A DNA stretch of 64,000 bases from Siphonodentalium dalli (taxonomy: Eukaryota; Mollusca; Scaphopoda; Gadilida; Siphonodentaliidae). The number at the start of each line of letters is the position of its first letter. Position 1 is the first letter of the stretch. The notes beneath the pieces were generated by a model. It saw only the letters and a list, made by a program, of their open reading frames with translations, was not told the DNA's origin and made no database searches. The translations under genes and the position numbers were made by a program. The stretch covers positions 136,603,954-136,667,953 of the forward strand of contig CP136064.1 of the NCBI GenBank assembly GCA_032622095.1. The letters are read 5' to 3'. Positions 1 through 12,224 of the stretch are shown in pieces.

Positions 1-3000
1 TTATCACGCTATTTTATGGCTCTGACGTGTTTGACCTTATATTGCACCAGATCCGCACAACTGTGCGTCATATAGTAGATATATTTGGACAGGAACATCA
101 CCCTAGCATCTAAAAATGATGGGATGCAGCTGGGATTTTCAGAAATAGTTCATCACGGGAGCAGATACTAAGCGCGATCACTATATTTGATGGCTCTGAC
201 GTGTTTGACCTTATATTGCACCACATACGCACAACTGTGCGTCATAGAGTGCAGTTATTTTGGCAGGTCTGTGCACCACCCTAGCATCTAGAAATGATGG
301 GACGCAGCTGGAATTTTTAGAAATAGGTCGCCACGGGATCAGATACTATGCTTTATCACGATATTTGATGGTTCTGATGTGGTTGACCTTAAATTGCACC
401 ACACCCGCACAACTGTGCGTCATAGTGTTGAGGTATTTCAGCAGGTGCACCACCCTAGCATCTAAAAATGATGGGACGCAGCTGGGATTTTCAGAAATAG
501 GTCATCACGGGAGCAGATACTAAGCGCGATCACTATATTTGATGGCTATGACGTGTTTGACCTTATATTGCACCACATACGCAAAAGTGTGCGTCACAAA
601 GTGCAGTTATTTGGGCAGGTGCACCACCCTAGCATCTAAAAATGATGGGACGCAGCTGGCATTTTCAGAAGTAGGTCATCACGGGAGCAGATACTATGAT
701 TGATGAACGATATTTGATGGTTCTGATGTGTCTGATCTTATATTGCACCACATACGCACAAGTCTGCGTCATAGAGTGGATTTATTTGGGCAGGTGCGCC
801 ACAATAGCATCTAAAAATGATGGGACGCAGCTGGGATTTTCCGAAATAGGTCATCACGGGAGCAGATACTAAGCGCGATCACTATATTTGATGGCTCTGA
901 CGTGTTTGACCTTATATTGCACCAGATCCGTACAACTGTACGTCATGTAGTGGAAATATTTGGACAGGTACATCACCCTAGCATCTAAAAATGATGGGAC
1001 GCAGCTGGGATTTTCAGAAATAGGTCATCACGGGAGCAGATACTAAGCCCGATCACTATATTTGATGGCTCTGACGTGTTTGACCTTATATTGCACCTCA
1101 TACGCAAAAGTGTGCGTCATACAGTGCAGTTATTTGGGCAGGTGCACCACCCTAGCATCTAAAAATGATGGGACGCAGCTGGGATTTTCAGTAATAGGTC
1201 ATCACTGGAGCAGATTCTATGATTGATGAACGATATTTGATGGTTCTGATGTGTTTTATCTTATATTGCACCACATATGCACAAGTGTGCGTCATATAGT
1301 GGATTTATTTGGGCAGGTGCGCCACACTAGCATCTAAAAATGATGGGACCTAGCTGGGATTTTCAGAAATAGGTCATCACGGGACCAGATACTAAGCGCG
1401 ATCACTATATTTGATGGCTCTGACGTGTTTGACCTTATATTGAACCAGATCCCCACAACTGTGCGTCATGTAGTGGAGATATTTGGACAGGTACATCACC
1501 CTAGCATCTAAATATGATGGGACGCAGCTGGGATTTTCAGAGATAGGTCATCACGGGAGCAGATACTAAGCGCGATCACTATATTTGATGGTTCTGACGT
1601 GTTTAACCTTATATTGCACCACATACGCACAAGTGTGCGTCATAGAGTGCAGTTATTTGGGCAGGTGCACCACCCTAGCATCTAGAAATGATGGGACGGA
1701 GCTGGGATTTTGAGAAATAGGTCATCACGGGAGCAGATACTATGCTTTATCACGATATTTGATGGTTCTGATGTGTTTGACCTTAAATTGCACCACACAC
1801 GCACAACTGTACGTCATAGCGTGGAGTTATTTCGGCAGGTGCACCACCCTAGCATCTAAAAATGATGGGACGCAGCTGGGATTTTCAGAAATAGGTTATC
1901 ACGGGAGCAGATACTAAGCGTGATCACTACATTTGATGGCTCTGAAGTGTTTGACCTTATATTGCACCACATACGCACAAATGTACGTCATGTAGTAGAG
2001 ATATTTGGACAGGTACATCACCCTAGCATCTAAAAATGATGGGACGCAGCTGGGATATTCAGACATAGGTCATCAGGTGAGCAGATACTAAGCGCAATCA
2101 CTATATTTGATGGCTCTGACGTGTTTGACCTTATATTGCACCACATACGCACAACTGTGCGTCGTTTAGTTGATATATTTTGACAGGCACATCACCCTAG
2201 CATCTAAAAATGATGGGACGCAGCTGGGATTTTCAGAAATAGGTCATCACGGGAGCAGATACTAAGCGCAATCACTATATTTGATGGCTCTGACGTGTTT
2301 GACTTTATATTGCACCACATACGCACAAGTGTGCGTTATAGAGTGCAGTTATTTGGGCAGGTGCACCACCCTAGCATCTAGAAATGATGGGACGCAGCTG
2401 GGATTTTGAGAAATAGGTCACCACGGGAGCAGATACTATGCTTTATCACGATATTTGATGGTTCTGATGTGTTTTACCTTAAATTGCAACACACACGCAC
2501 AACTGTGTGTCATAGAGTGGAGTTATTTCGGCAGGTGCACCACCCTAGCATCTAAAAATGATGGGACGCAGCTGGGATATTCAGACATAGGTCATCAGGT
2601 GAGCAGATACTAAGCGCAATCACTATATTTGATGGCTCTGACGTGTTTGACCTTATATTGCACCACATACGCACAACTGTGCGTCGTTTAGTTGATATAT
2701 TTTGACAGGCACATCACCCTAGCATCTAAAAATGATGGGACGCAGCTGGGATTTTCAGAAATAGGTCATCACGGGAGCAGATACTAAGCGCAATCACTAT
2801 ATTTGATGGCTCTGACGTGTTTGACTTTATATTGCACCACATACGCACAAGTGTGCGTTATAGAGTGCAGTTATTTGGGCAGGTGCACCACCCTAGCATC
2901 TAGAAATGATGGGACGCAGCTGGGATTTTGAGAAATAGGTCACCACGGGAGCAGATACTATGCTTTATCACGATATTTGATGGTTCTGATGTGTTTTACC

Positions 3001-3480
3001 TTAAATTGCAACACACACGCACAACTGTGTGTCATAGAGTGGAGTTATTTCGGCAGGTGCACCACCCTAGCATATAAAAATGATGGGACGCAACTGGAAT
3101 TTTGAGAAATAGGTCATCACGGGAGCAGATACTAAGCGCGATCACTATATTTGATGGCTCTGACGTGTTTGACCTTATATTTCACCACATACGCACAAGT
3201 GTGCGTCATATAGTGCAGTTATTTGGGCAGGTGCACCACCCTAGCATCTAAAAATGATGGGACGCAGCTGGGATTTTCAGAAATAGGTCACCACGGGAGA
3301 AGATACTATGATTGATGAACGATATTTGATGGTTCTGATGTGTTTGATCTTATATTGCACCACATACGCACAAGTGTGCGTCATAGAGTGGATTTATTTG
3401 GGCAGGTGCGCCACCCTAGCATCTAAAAATGATGGGACGCAGCTGGGATTTTCAGAAATAGGTCATCACGGGAGCCGATA
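1..3480 (+). repeat. Tandem satellite array, ~174-bp monomer, forward orientation
   Basis: About 20 consecutive copies of a monomer of roughly 174 bp run from the window edge to 3480. Each copy contains GATGGGACGCAGCTGG, a CATCACGGGAGCAGATACT segment, a TATTTGATGG segment and a short inverted repeat of the type ACGCACAACTGTGCGT. Copies differ by substitutions, and alternate types (TTTGGACAGG versus TTTGGGCAGG) suggest subfamilies. Short open frames across it repeat with the monomer and are not genes. The array is cut by the window start, so its true length is unknown. This is direct observation; nothing indicates function beyond satellite DNA. Confidence 0.95.
2051..3060 (+). repeat. Higher-order repeat within the satellite (3-mer, ~522 bp)
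   Basis: A block beginning with the variant GGGATATTCAGACATAGG and CATCAGGTGAGC at about 2051 recurs at about 2573, an offset of 522 bp, i.e. three monomers. The shared diagnostic variants (GTGCGTCGTTTAGTTGATAT, TTATAGAGTGCAG, GCAACACACACG) follow in the same order in both blocks. This is a recent three-monomer duplication inside an older array. Confidence 0.85.
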
Positions 3481-4984
3481 ATAGTAGACGAAATATCGTT
3501 GGTATGAACCACATACGGTCGGGTACAAGTTGAAAAAAAACTCTGCGATTGGTGATTCCGTCACGCTGGAATTCATGCTAACTAACATTTGTTTGTCATA
3601 TATTCACATGTTTCCTTTTCTAATGGTACCGGTATGTGCATTTCCCATTACAAAATCGATTGGTCTAGTTGTTTATACAATACCCGCGTTTTTCGGAATA
3701 TTTGCAGGTGCAACCATCTGACGTATCATGTCGATTTCACAAGACACTGTCAATTTCACTCTAACGTATTAACACTGCGAGCACGGATGGCGCGCTTTGT
3801 TTTTACAGTATATACCTTTGGTAATATACCGAAATCATCCCAGATAATCACGAATATAGAATCATATTTCTCCCCAGATATACCATTATAAAGCTACTGG
3901 AATCTGCCAATGATTGGTATAAAACAAAAAATCGGAATGAGGCTCTTGGGTTGGGAGAAAAATGATCCATCATGACCTGGGATGTGGGCATGGAAAAATC
4001 TCACCCTCGGGGCCAGATATTTGGTCCAGACACTCGGCAAGCCTCGTGTCCTGCCCAAATATCTGACCCCTCGGGTAAGATTTTTCCACCCCACACCCCA
4101 GGTCATGATGGATAATATTAATCTCAGTCCATATATATAGTTTTATACATGTATACGTGTACGTTATATTCTACGCTTCACAACTTGAGTCTCCGTGATG
4201 TATGTGCGTTGGGTTTGTTCGCAGATTAATCGATCATCCGTGTCTTCTGGAAATTTCCCAATGAGAAAACTTCGATAAATCTTCGCTCTTCGGGGACGGG
4301 TACGGGGAGTGTCAAATGGTACCTATCTGGGGCCGGTAAGTTACCGATTGTACCGTTTTTATTTAAAAACGAGAGAAATATATTTAACAAGAAATTATGA
4401 CATTGATTTCTTGCGAACAAAAGCGGTCATCCCATCTTTACGATGGCCAAGATACTGTGGGAATTAAATGACATCTATGTTATGTTTTGATGAAGTAGAG
4501 TTCCTGGATGAGGTGGCCAAGTTATTCGACCATTCAGCATGTTGTTGTCATTTCTAAGTTTCTAATTCGTTAATGTTTGTACCTCATGTTTTTGTTTGAT
4601 CTATTTGCATGTATTTTACATTATCCATCAACAATAAACATTCATAAATGCAACCCAAACCTCCATTCTTTCTCGTCATCAAAACGGCAGAAACAAACCG
4701 AATCCAACCAAACCAACTAGGAAAGGCCTAAGTTGTCACTAAGAGGATTATTCACACCTCTACCCTAACCTACCGAAAACAATAGGTGTCTGCAAAACTG
4801 GACGACCCCTAAGAACTTATCATCTGCAAAAGCGGACAATCCATCTTTAAAATGAGTACGATGGTGAAAATAATGTGGGAATTAAATGGCATCTATGTTA
4901 TGTTTTGCTTCATGGGAGGTCACTATGAACTTATCATATGCAAATAATTATAGTTGTAAACAAAATCATTCCCCATGTCATTTA
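3481..4984. other. Unique spacer between the two opposed satellite arrays
   Basis: About 1.5 kb of non-satellite sequence separates the two arrays. It contains a foldback at 3964-4113 and otherwise only short open frames without recognisable domains or codon bias. At 4440-4640 and 4800-4950 there are similar phrases (GGGAATTAAATG then CATCTATGTTATGTTTTG), a small diverged direct duplication. No gene is supported. Confidence 0.6.
3964..4113. repeat. Foldback inverted repeat (MITE-like)
   Basis: The left arm beginning CCATCATGACCTGGGATG near 3968 is the imperfect reverse complement of the right arm ending CCCAGGTCATGATGG near 4111. Arms of about 55 bp enclose a loop of about 35 bp around GACACTCGGCAAGCC. 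Arms remain mostly complementary through AAAAATCTCACCCTCGGG versus CCCTCGGGTAAGATTTTT. Such structures are typical of small non-autonomous DNA elements; no target duplication could be assigned. Confidence 0.75.
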
Positions 4985-7900
4985 TGTAAATAACTGCACT
5001 CTATGACGCACACTTGTGCGTATGTGGTGCAATATAAGGTCAAACACGTCAGTGCCATCAAATATAGTGATCACGCTTAGTATCTGCTCCAGTGATGACC
5101 TATTTCTGAAAATCCCAGCTGCGTCCCATCATTTTTAGATGCTAGAGTGATGTACCTGTCCAAATATCTCCACTACATGACGCACAGTTGTGCGTATGTG
5201 GTGCAATATAAGGTCAAACACGTCATAGCAATCAAATATCGTGATAACGCATAGTATCTGCTCCCGTGATGACCTATTTCTCAAAATCCCAGCTGCGTCC
5301 CATCATTTCTAGATGCTACGGTGGTGCACCTGCCCAAATAACTGCACTCTATGACGCACACTTGTGCGTATGTGGTGCAATATAAGGTCAAATACGTCAG
5401 AGCCATCAAATATAGTGATCGCGCTTAGTATCTGCTCCCGTGATGACCTATTTCTGAAAATCCCAGCTGCGTCCCATCATTTTTAGATGCTAGGGTGATG
5501 TACCTGTCCAAATATCTCCACTACATGACACACAATTGTGCGGATCTGGTGCAATATAAGGTCAAACACGTCAGAGCCATCAAATATAGTGATCGCACTT
5601 AGTATCTGCTCCCGTGATTACCCATTTCTGAATATCCCAGCTGCTTCCCATCATTTTTAAATGCTAGGGTGATGTACCTGTCCAAATATCTCCACCACAT
5701 GACGCACATTTGTGCGTATGTGGTGCAATATAAGGTCAAACACATCAGAGCCATCAAATATAGTGATCGCGCTTAGTATCTGCTCCCGTGATGACCTATT
5801 TCTGAAAATCCCAGCTGCCTCCCATCATTTCTATATGCTAGGTTGGTTCACCTGCCCGAATAACTGCACTCAATGACGCACAGTTGTGCGTATGTGGTGC
5901 AATATAAGGTAAAACACGTCAGAGCCATCACATATAGTGATCGCGCTTAGTATCTGCTCCCGTGATGACCTATTTCTGAATATCCCAGCTGCGTCCCATC
6001 ATTTTTAGATGCTAGGGTGATGTACCTGTCCAAATATCTTTACTACATGACGCACAGTTGTGCGTATGTGGTGCAATATAAGGTCAAACACGTCAGAGCC
6101 ATCAAATATAGTGATCACGCTTAGTATCTGCTCCCGTGATGACCTATTTCTGAAAATCCCAGCTGCGTCCCATCATTATTGATGCTAGGGTGATGCAACT
6201 GCCGTGATGTACCTGTACAAATATCTCCACTACATGACGCACAGTTGTGCGGATCTGGTGCAATATAAGGTCAAGCAAGTCAGAGCCATCAAATATCGTG
6301 ATAACGCATAGTATCTGCTCCCGTGGTGACCTATTTCTCAAAATCCCAGCTGCGCCCATCATTTTTAGATGCTAGGGTGGTGCATCTGCCGAAATAACTA
6401 TACTCTATGACGCACATTTGTGCGTGTGTGGTGCAATTTAAGGTCAAACACATCAGAACCATCAAATATCGTGATAAAGCATAGTATCTGCTCCCGTGAT
6501 GACCTATTTCTGAAAATCCCAGCTGCATCCCATCATTTTTATATGCTAGGGTGATGTACCTGTCAAAATATCTCCACTACATGACGCATAGTTGTGCCGA
6601 TCTGGTGCAATATAAGGTCAAACACATCAGAGCCATCAAATATCGTGATAACGCATAGTATCTGCTCCCGTGGTGACCTATTTCTCAAAATCCCAGCTAC
6701 GTCCCATCATTTCTAGATGCTAGTGTGGTGCACCTGCCCAAATAACTGCACTCTATGACGCACACTTGTGCGTATGTGGTGCAATATAAGGTCAAACACG
6801 TCAGAACCATCAAATATAGTGATTGCGCTTAGTATCTGCTCCCACGATGACCTATTTCTGAAAATCCCAGCTGCGTCCCATCATTTTTAGATGCTAGGGT
6901 GATGTACCTGTCAAAATATATCCACTACATGGCGCACAGTTGTGCGGATCTGGTGCAATATAAGGTCAAACACGTCAGAGCCATCAAATATAGTGTTAGG
7001 GCTTAGTATCTGTTCCCGTGATTACCCATTTCTGAATATCACAGCTGCGTCCCATCATTTTTAGATGCTAGGGTGATGTATCTGTCAAAATATATCCACT
7101 ACATGGCGCACAGTTGTGCGGATCTGGTGCAATATAAGGTCAAACACGTCAGAGCCATCAAATATAGTGATCGCGCTTAGTATCTGCTCCCGTGATGACC
7201 TATTTCTGAATATCCCAGCTGCGTCCCATCATTTTTAGATGCTAGGGTGATGTACCTGTCCAAATATCTCTACTACATGACGCACAGTTGTGCGTATGCG
7301 GTGCAATATAAGGTCAAACACATCAGAGCCATCAAATATAGTGATCGCGTTTAGTATCTGCTCCCGTGATGACCTATTTCTGAAAATCCCAGCTGCCTCC
7401 AATCATTTCTATATGGTAGGTTGGTGCACCTGCCCGAATAACTGCACTCAATGACGCACAGTTGTGCGTATGTGGTGCAATATAAGGTCAAACACGTCAG
7501 AGCCATCAAATATAGTGATCGCGCTTAGTATCTGCTCCCGTGATGACCTATTTCTGAATATCCCAGCTGCGTCCCATCATTTTTAGATGCTAGGGTGATG
7601 TATCTGTCAAAATATATCTACTACATGACGCACAGTTGTGCGTATGCGGTGCAATATAAGGTCAAACACGTCAGAGCCATCAAATATAGTGATCGCGCTT
7701 AGTATCTGCTCCCGTGATGACCTATTTCTGAAAATCCCAGCTGCGTCCCATCATTTTAGATGCTAGGGTGATGCAACTGCCGTGATGTTCCTGTCCAAAT
7801 ATCTCCACTACATGACGCACAGTTGTGCGGATCTGGTGCAATATAAGGTCAAACAAGTCGGAGCCATCAAATATCGTGATAACGCATAGTATCTGCTCCC

Positions 7901-9288
7901 GTGGTGACCTATTTCTCAAAATCCCAGCTGCGTCCCATCATTTCTAGATGCTAGTTTGGTGCACCTGCCCAAATAACTGCACTCTATGACGCACACTTGT
8001 GCGAATCTGGTGCAATATAAGGTCAAACACGTCAGAACCATCAAATATAGTGATCGCGCTTAGTATCTGCTCCCACGACGACCTATTTATGAACATCCCA
8101 GCTGCGTCCCATCATTTTTAGATACTAGGGTGATGTACCTGTCAAAATATATCCACTACATGGCTCACAGTTGGGCGGATTTGGTGCAATATAAGGTCAA
8201 ACACGTCAGACCCATCAAATGTAGTGATCGCGCTTAGTATCTGCTCCCGTGATGACCTATTTCTGAATATCACAGCTGCGTCCCATCATTTTTAGATGCT
8301 AGGGTGATGTACCTGTCCAAATATCTCCACTCTATGACGCACAGTTGTGCGTATGTGGTGCAATATAAGGTCAAACACGTCAGAGCCATCAAATATAGTG
8401 ATCGCGCTTAGTATCCGCTCCCGTGATGACCTATTTCTGAAAATCCCAGCTGCGTCCCATCATTTCTAAATGCTAGGTTGGAGCACCTGCCCGAATAACT
8501 GTACTCAATGACGCACAGTTGTGCGTATGTGGTGCAATATAAGGTCAAACACGTCAGAGCCATCAAATATAGTGATCGCGCTTAGTATCTGCTCCCGTGA
8601 TGACCTATTTCTGAATATCCCAGCTGCGTCCCATCATTTTTAGATACTAGGGTGATGTATCTGTCCAAATATCTCTACTACATGACGCACAGTTGTGCGT
8701 ATGTGGTGCAATATAAGGTCAAACACGTCAGAGCCATCAAATATAGTGATCGCGTTTAGTATCTGCTCCCGTGATGACCTATTTCTGAAAATCCCAGCTG
8801 CGTCCCATCATTTTAGATGCTAGGGTGATGCAACTGCCGTGATGTACCTGTCCAAATATCTCCACTACATGACGCACAGTTGTGCGGATCTGGTGCAATA
8901 TAAGGTCAAACAAGTCAGAGCCATCAAATATCGTGATAACACATAGTATCTCCTCCCGTGGTGACCTATTTCTGAAAATCCCAGCTGCGTCCCATCATTT
9001 CTAGATGCTAGTGTGGTGCACCTGCCCAAATAACTGCACTCTATGACGCACACTTGTGCGTATGTGGTGCAATATAAGGTCAAACACGTCAGAACCATCA
9101 AATATAGTGATTGCGCTTAGTATATGCTCCCACATGACCTATTTCTGAAAATCCCAGCTGCGTCCCATCATTTTTAGATGCTAGGGTGGCGCACCTGCCC
9201 AAATAACTGCACTATATGACGCACACTGGTGCGTATGTGGTGCAATATAAGGTAAAACACGTCAGAGCCATCAAATATAGTGATCGCA
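4985..9288 (-). repeat. Tandem satellite array, same ~174-bp monomer, inverted orientation
   Basis: About 25 monomers of the same satellite as at 1-3480 occur here as the reverse complement (for example CCAGCTGCGTCCCATCATT). The monomer palindrome ACGCACAGTTGTGCGT is present in nearly every copy. A marker insertion reading GCAACTGCCGTGATGT appears at about 6195, 7772 and 8829, spaced by roughly nine and six monomers, which shows higher-order duplication. The array ends abruptly at about 9288 where Helitron-type sequence begins. Open frames inside follow the repeat and are not genes. Confidence 0.95.
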
Positions 9289-9565
9289 TACGAATTTTAT
9301 CGGGTCGCCGAGCCCGTGCGACGCCAGCTTCGCGCATGCGCAGACAAGATCTCGGAAACGGGTGGAGCCATCGACTTGAAATTTGGTATGTGAATGTATG
9401 TTGCCCCGGATACGAATTTTATCGGGTCGCCGACCCCGTGTGACGCCAGCTTCGCGCATGCGCAGACCAGATATCGGAAACGGGTGGAGCTATTGGTTTT
9501 TTAATAGCTATCGACTTGAAATTTGGTTTTTGAATAGCCCGGACAACGTCGGGCTCATCGGCTAG
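9289..9565 (+). mobile_element. 5'-truncated non-autonomous Helitron
   Basis: Starts directly against the satellite with ACGAATTTTATCGGGTCGCC and contains two copies of a GC-rich module (GCTTCGCGCATGCGCAGAC, then GGAAACGGGTGGAGC). It ends with the hairpin GCCCGGACAACGTCGGGC followed by CTAG at 9562-9565. A short hairpin about ten bases before a CTRR terminus is the classic 3' end of Helitrons. The 5' terminus is missing. Confidence 0.75.
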
Positions 9566-10100
9566 TCTCATATATATTTTGAAGACCTCTGTCTGTATGT
9601 TTGTCTGTCTGTCTGTCTGTCATTAATACAAATCTACGATTCTTGACCGATCGGGACGAAACTTGGTACGTGAGTGTAGTTTGACCAGGCGGTCGTCGTT
9701 GTCGTATTGGCGAGCCCGTGCGGCGCCCGCTTCGCGCATGCGCAGACGAGATCTCGGAAACGGGTGGAGCTATCGACTTGAAATTTGCTATGTGAATGTA
9801 TCTTGCCCCGGATGCGAATTTTATCGGGTCGCCGAGCCCGTGCGACACCAGCTTCGCGCATGCGCAGACGAGATCTCGGAAACGGGTGGAGCTATCGACT
9901 TGAAATTTGGTATGTGAATGTATCTTGCCCCGGATACGAATTTTATCGGGTCGCCGAGCCCGTGCGACGCCAGCTTCGCGCATGCGCAGACCAGATCTCG
10001 GAAACGGGTAGAGCGATCGACTTGAAATTTGGTTTTTGAATAGCCCGGATTAATAGCCCGGATTTTGAATAGCCCGGACAACGTCGGGCTCATCGGCTAG
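9566..10100 (+). mobile_element. Non-autonomous Helitron, 535 bp
   Basis: Begins TCTCATATATATTTTGAAG immediately after the CTAG of the previous copy, carries a CTGT microsatellite, several copies of the CGCATGCGCAGAC module, and ends with the CCCGGACAACGTCGGG hairpin and CTAG. It has no open frame of note on either strand beyond repeats. The 5'-TC / hairpin / CTAG-3' structure fits the Helitron pattern (established knowledge); the direct end-to-end junction is seen in the sequence. Confidence 0.8.
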
Positions 10101-10362
10101 TCTCATATATATTTTGAAGACCTCTGTCTGTTTGTCTGTTTGTCTGTTTGTCTGTCATTTATACAAATCTACGATTCTCGACCGATCGGGACGAAACTTG
10201 GTACGTGTGTGTAGTTTGACCAGGCGGTCGTCGTTGTCGTATTGGCGAGCCCGTGCGACGCCAGCTTCGCGCATGCGCAGACGAGATCTCGGACACGGGT
10301 GGAGCTATCGACTTGAAATTTAGTTTTTGAATAGCCCGGACAACGTCGGATTCATCGGCTAG
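10101..10362 (+). mobile_element. Non-autonomous Helitron, 262 bp
   Basis: Third in the head-to-tail string. Same TCTCATATATATTTTGAAG start and same hairpin plus CTAG end as its neighbour, but with only one copy of the GCATGCGCAGAC module, so it is an internal deletion variant. The hairpin here reads CCCGGACAACGTCGGA, one base off the consensus. Confidence 0.8.
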
Positions 10363-10977
10363 TCTATTATTATTTTTGGAAGATATGTCTGTCTGTGTGT
10401 GTGTGTGTTTGTGTGTGTGTCTGTAATCGATGGACTCGAAAACGGCCCAGCCGATTTCGATGAAACTTGGTATGTGGGGGTATTTTCAGCCGGGGAGTGA
10501 CATAGGCCTATTCATTTACCCATTCGATGTGACCTTGACCTTGAAATCGGGTAATTTCAAGGTCAAACGCCCGAATATCACGGGATTTCGTTGAATCTTG
10601 GTATGTGGGGGTACCTGCGGCCGGGGAGTGGCATAAACCTATTAATTTGCCAGTGCAACGTGGCCTTGACCTTGAAATCTGGTCAATTCAATGTCAAATC
10701 GCGAATTTTGGTGGGATTTCGACGAAATTTGATACGTGGGGTTACTTTTGTCCACTGAGTGTTTTGGGCGTGTCGAGTTGTGACCCCGATAACTCTAGAA
10801 TGGAAAAGTTGAACAAAACAACGGAACCCTCTGTTGAATGTCCTCATATTAGTTAAAATCCGTACCAAAAATCATTGAGATCCGAGCACTACTGTTCAAG
10901 TTATGACATGAACATACATCGGACGGACGGACGACTGCAAAACAGTATACCCCCTTTAAAAAAAGGGGGTAAAATTA
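10363..10977 (+). mobile_element. Helitron-related element of a second subfamily, 3' end atypical
   Basis: Starts TCTATTATTATTTTTGGAAG after the preceding CTAG, followed by a GT-rich microsatellite and repeats of a TTGACCTTGAAATC / GGTATGTGGGGGTA module. It resembles the element at 12225-13004 internally but does not reach the usual hairpin plus CTAG. Instead it passes through GGACGGACGGACGAC and ends near a short hairpin ACCCCCTTT-AAAAAAAGGGGGT at about 10949. It could be truncated or could use an alternative terminus. Confidence 0.55.
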
Positions 10978-11464
10978 TACATGTATACGAGTAAAATAAA
11001 AATAAATTAAATTAAAAATGAGGGTGCCACTTTAACAAATGAATCGCTATTTTTTTTTACAAATGCAATTCTTTGTATTTTTATTTTTACTCATTTTCCT
11101 AATGAGGCATCTCTGCGCAACAGCGATGTAGGTGGAGGGTCTCTGTCAGCACCACTTTGGAAGAAAATTTACTACTGATGGCCATATCGGTCCACAAATT
11201 TATCGAAATTATGACAACAAAATATGTCACTGGTAGATTAAAAACAATTTCCTCACTAAAATATGGTTTGGAGAATTCAAGTGAAAAACTTCCAACCTAT
11301 TTTATTGTGGATTGTTGAATCTACAAATGATATTGTATGAAATTTTCAACTGTTGATAATTTTGACCAATGTTTATGGTGAGACAAACTGTGATGTCATC
11401 ACCACCTCTTGGGCAAAAATTGAAGCAATGCCTGGTTGCTCCATGGATGAGTGACTCATTGAAA
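10978..11464. other. AT-rich sequence with no recognisable gene
   Basis: About 490 bp between two Helitron groups. No open frame, hairpin or repeat found in the rest of the window was recognised here. Confidence 0.5.
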
Positions 11465-11970
11465 TCTCATATATATTTTGAAGACCTCTGTCTGTCTGTC
11501 TGTCTGTTTGTCTGTCATTAATACAAATCTAAGATTCTCGACCGATCGGGACGAAACTTGGTACGTGTGTGTAGTTTGACCAGGCGGTCGTCGTTGTCGT
11601 ATTGGCGAGCCCGTGCGACGCCCGTGCAGCGTATGCGCAGACGAGATATCGGAAACGGGTGGAGCTATCGACTTGAAATTTGCTATGTGAATGTATCTTG
11701 CCCCGGATACGAATTTTATCGGGTCGCCGAGCCCGTGCGACGCCAGCTTCGCGCATGCGCAGACGAGATCTCGGAAACGGGTGGAGCTATCGACTTGAAA
11801 TTTGGTATGTGAATGTATGTTGCCCCGGATACGAATTTTATCGGGTCGCCGAGCCCGTGCGACGCCAGCTTCGCGCATGCGCAGACCAGATCTCGGAAAC
11901 GGGTGGAGCTATTGGCTTTTGAATAGCTATCGACTTGAATAGCCCGAACAACGTCGGGCTCATCGGCTAG
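11465..11970 (+). mobile_element. Non-autonomous Helitron, 506 bp
   Basis: Same family as 9566-10100, with a TCTCATATATATTTTGAAG start, CTGT microsatellite, two full CGCATGCGCAGAC modules, and a terminal CCCGAACAACGTCGGG hairpin plus CTAG. It is preceded by an A, the expected 5' flank for an insertion between A and T. Confidence 0.8.
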
Positions 11971-12224
11971 TCTCATATATATTTTGAAGACCTCTGTCTG
12001 TTTGTCTGTTTGTCTGTCATTTATACAAATCTACGATTCTCGACCGATCGGGACGAAACTTGGTACGTGTATGTAGTTTGACCAGGCGGTCGTCGTTGTC
12101 GTATTGGCGAGCCCGTGCGACGCCAGCTTCGCGCATGCGCAGACGAGATCTCGGACACGGATGGAGCTATCGACTTGAAATTTAGTTTTTGAATAGCCCG
12201 GACAACGTCGGGCTCATCGGCTAG
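11971..12224 (+). mobile_element. Non-autonomous Helitron, 254 bp
   Basis: Short variant equivalent to 10101-10362, directly joined to the preceding CTAG and to the following element. The repeated order long-short-second-subfamily here (506, 254, 780) mirrors 9566-10977, so the whole group may have been duplicated as a unit. Confidence 0.8.

Noticed and set aside
1-9288. CRISPR-like array
   Set aside because: The repeats are long, contiguous and diverged with no unique spacers; this is eukaryotic satellite DNA.
260-9459. Many 60-90-codon open frames on both strands of the satellite arrays
   Set aside because: They repeat with the 174-bp monomer and have no independent start, domain or codon bias.
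9555-12070. Open frames of up to 142 codons in the Helitron array (Arg/Ala-rich)
   Set aside because: They are translations of the repeated CGCATGCGCAGAC module in several frames and on both strands; no helicase or Rep domain.
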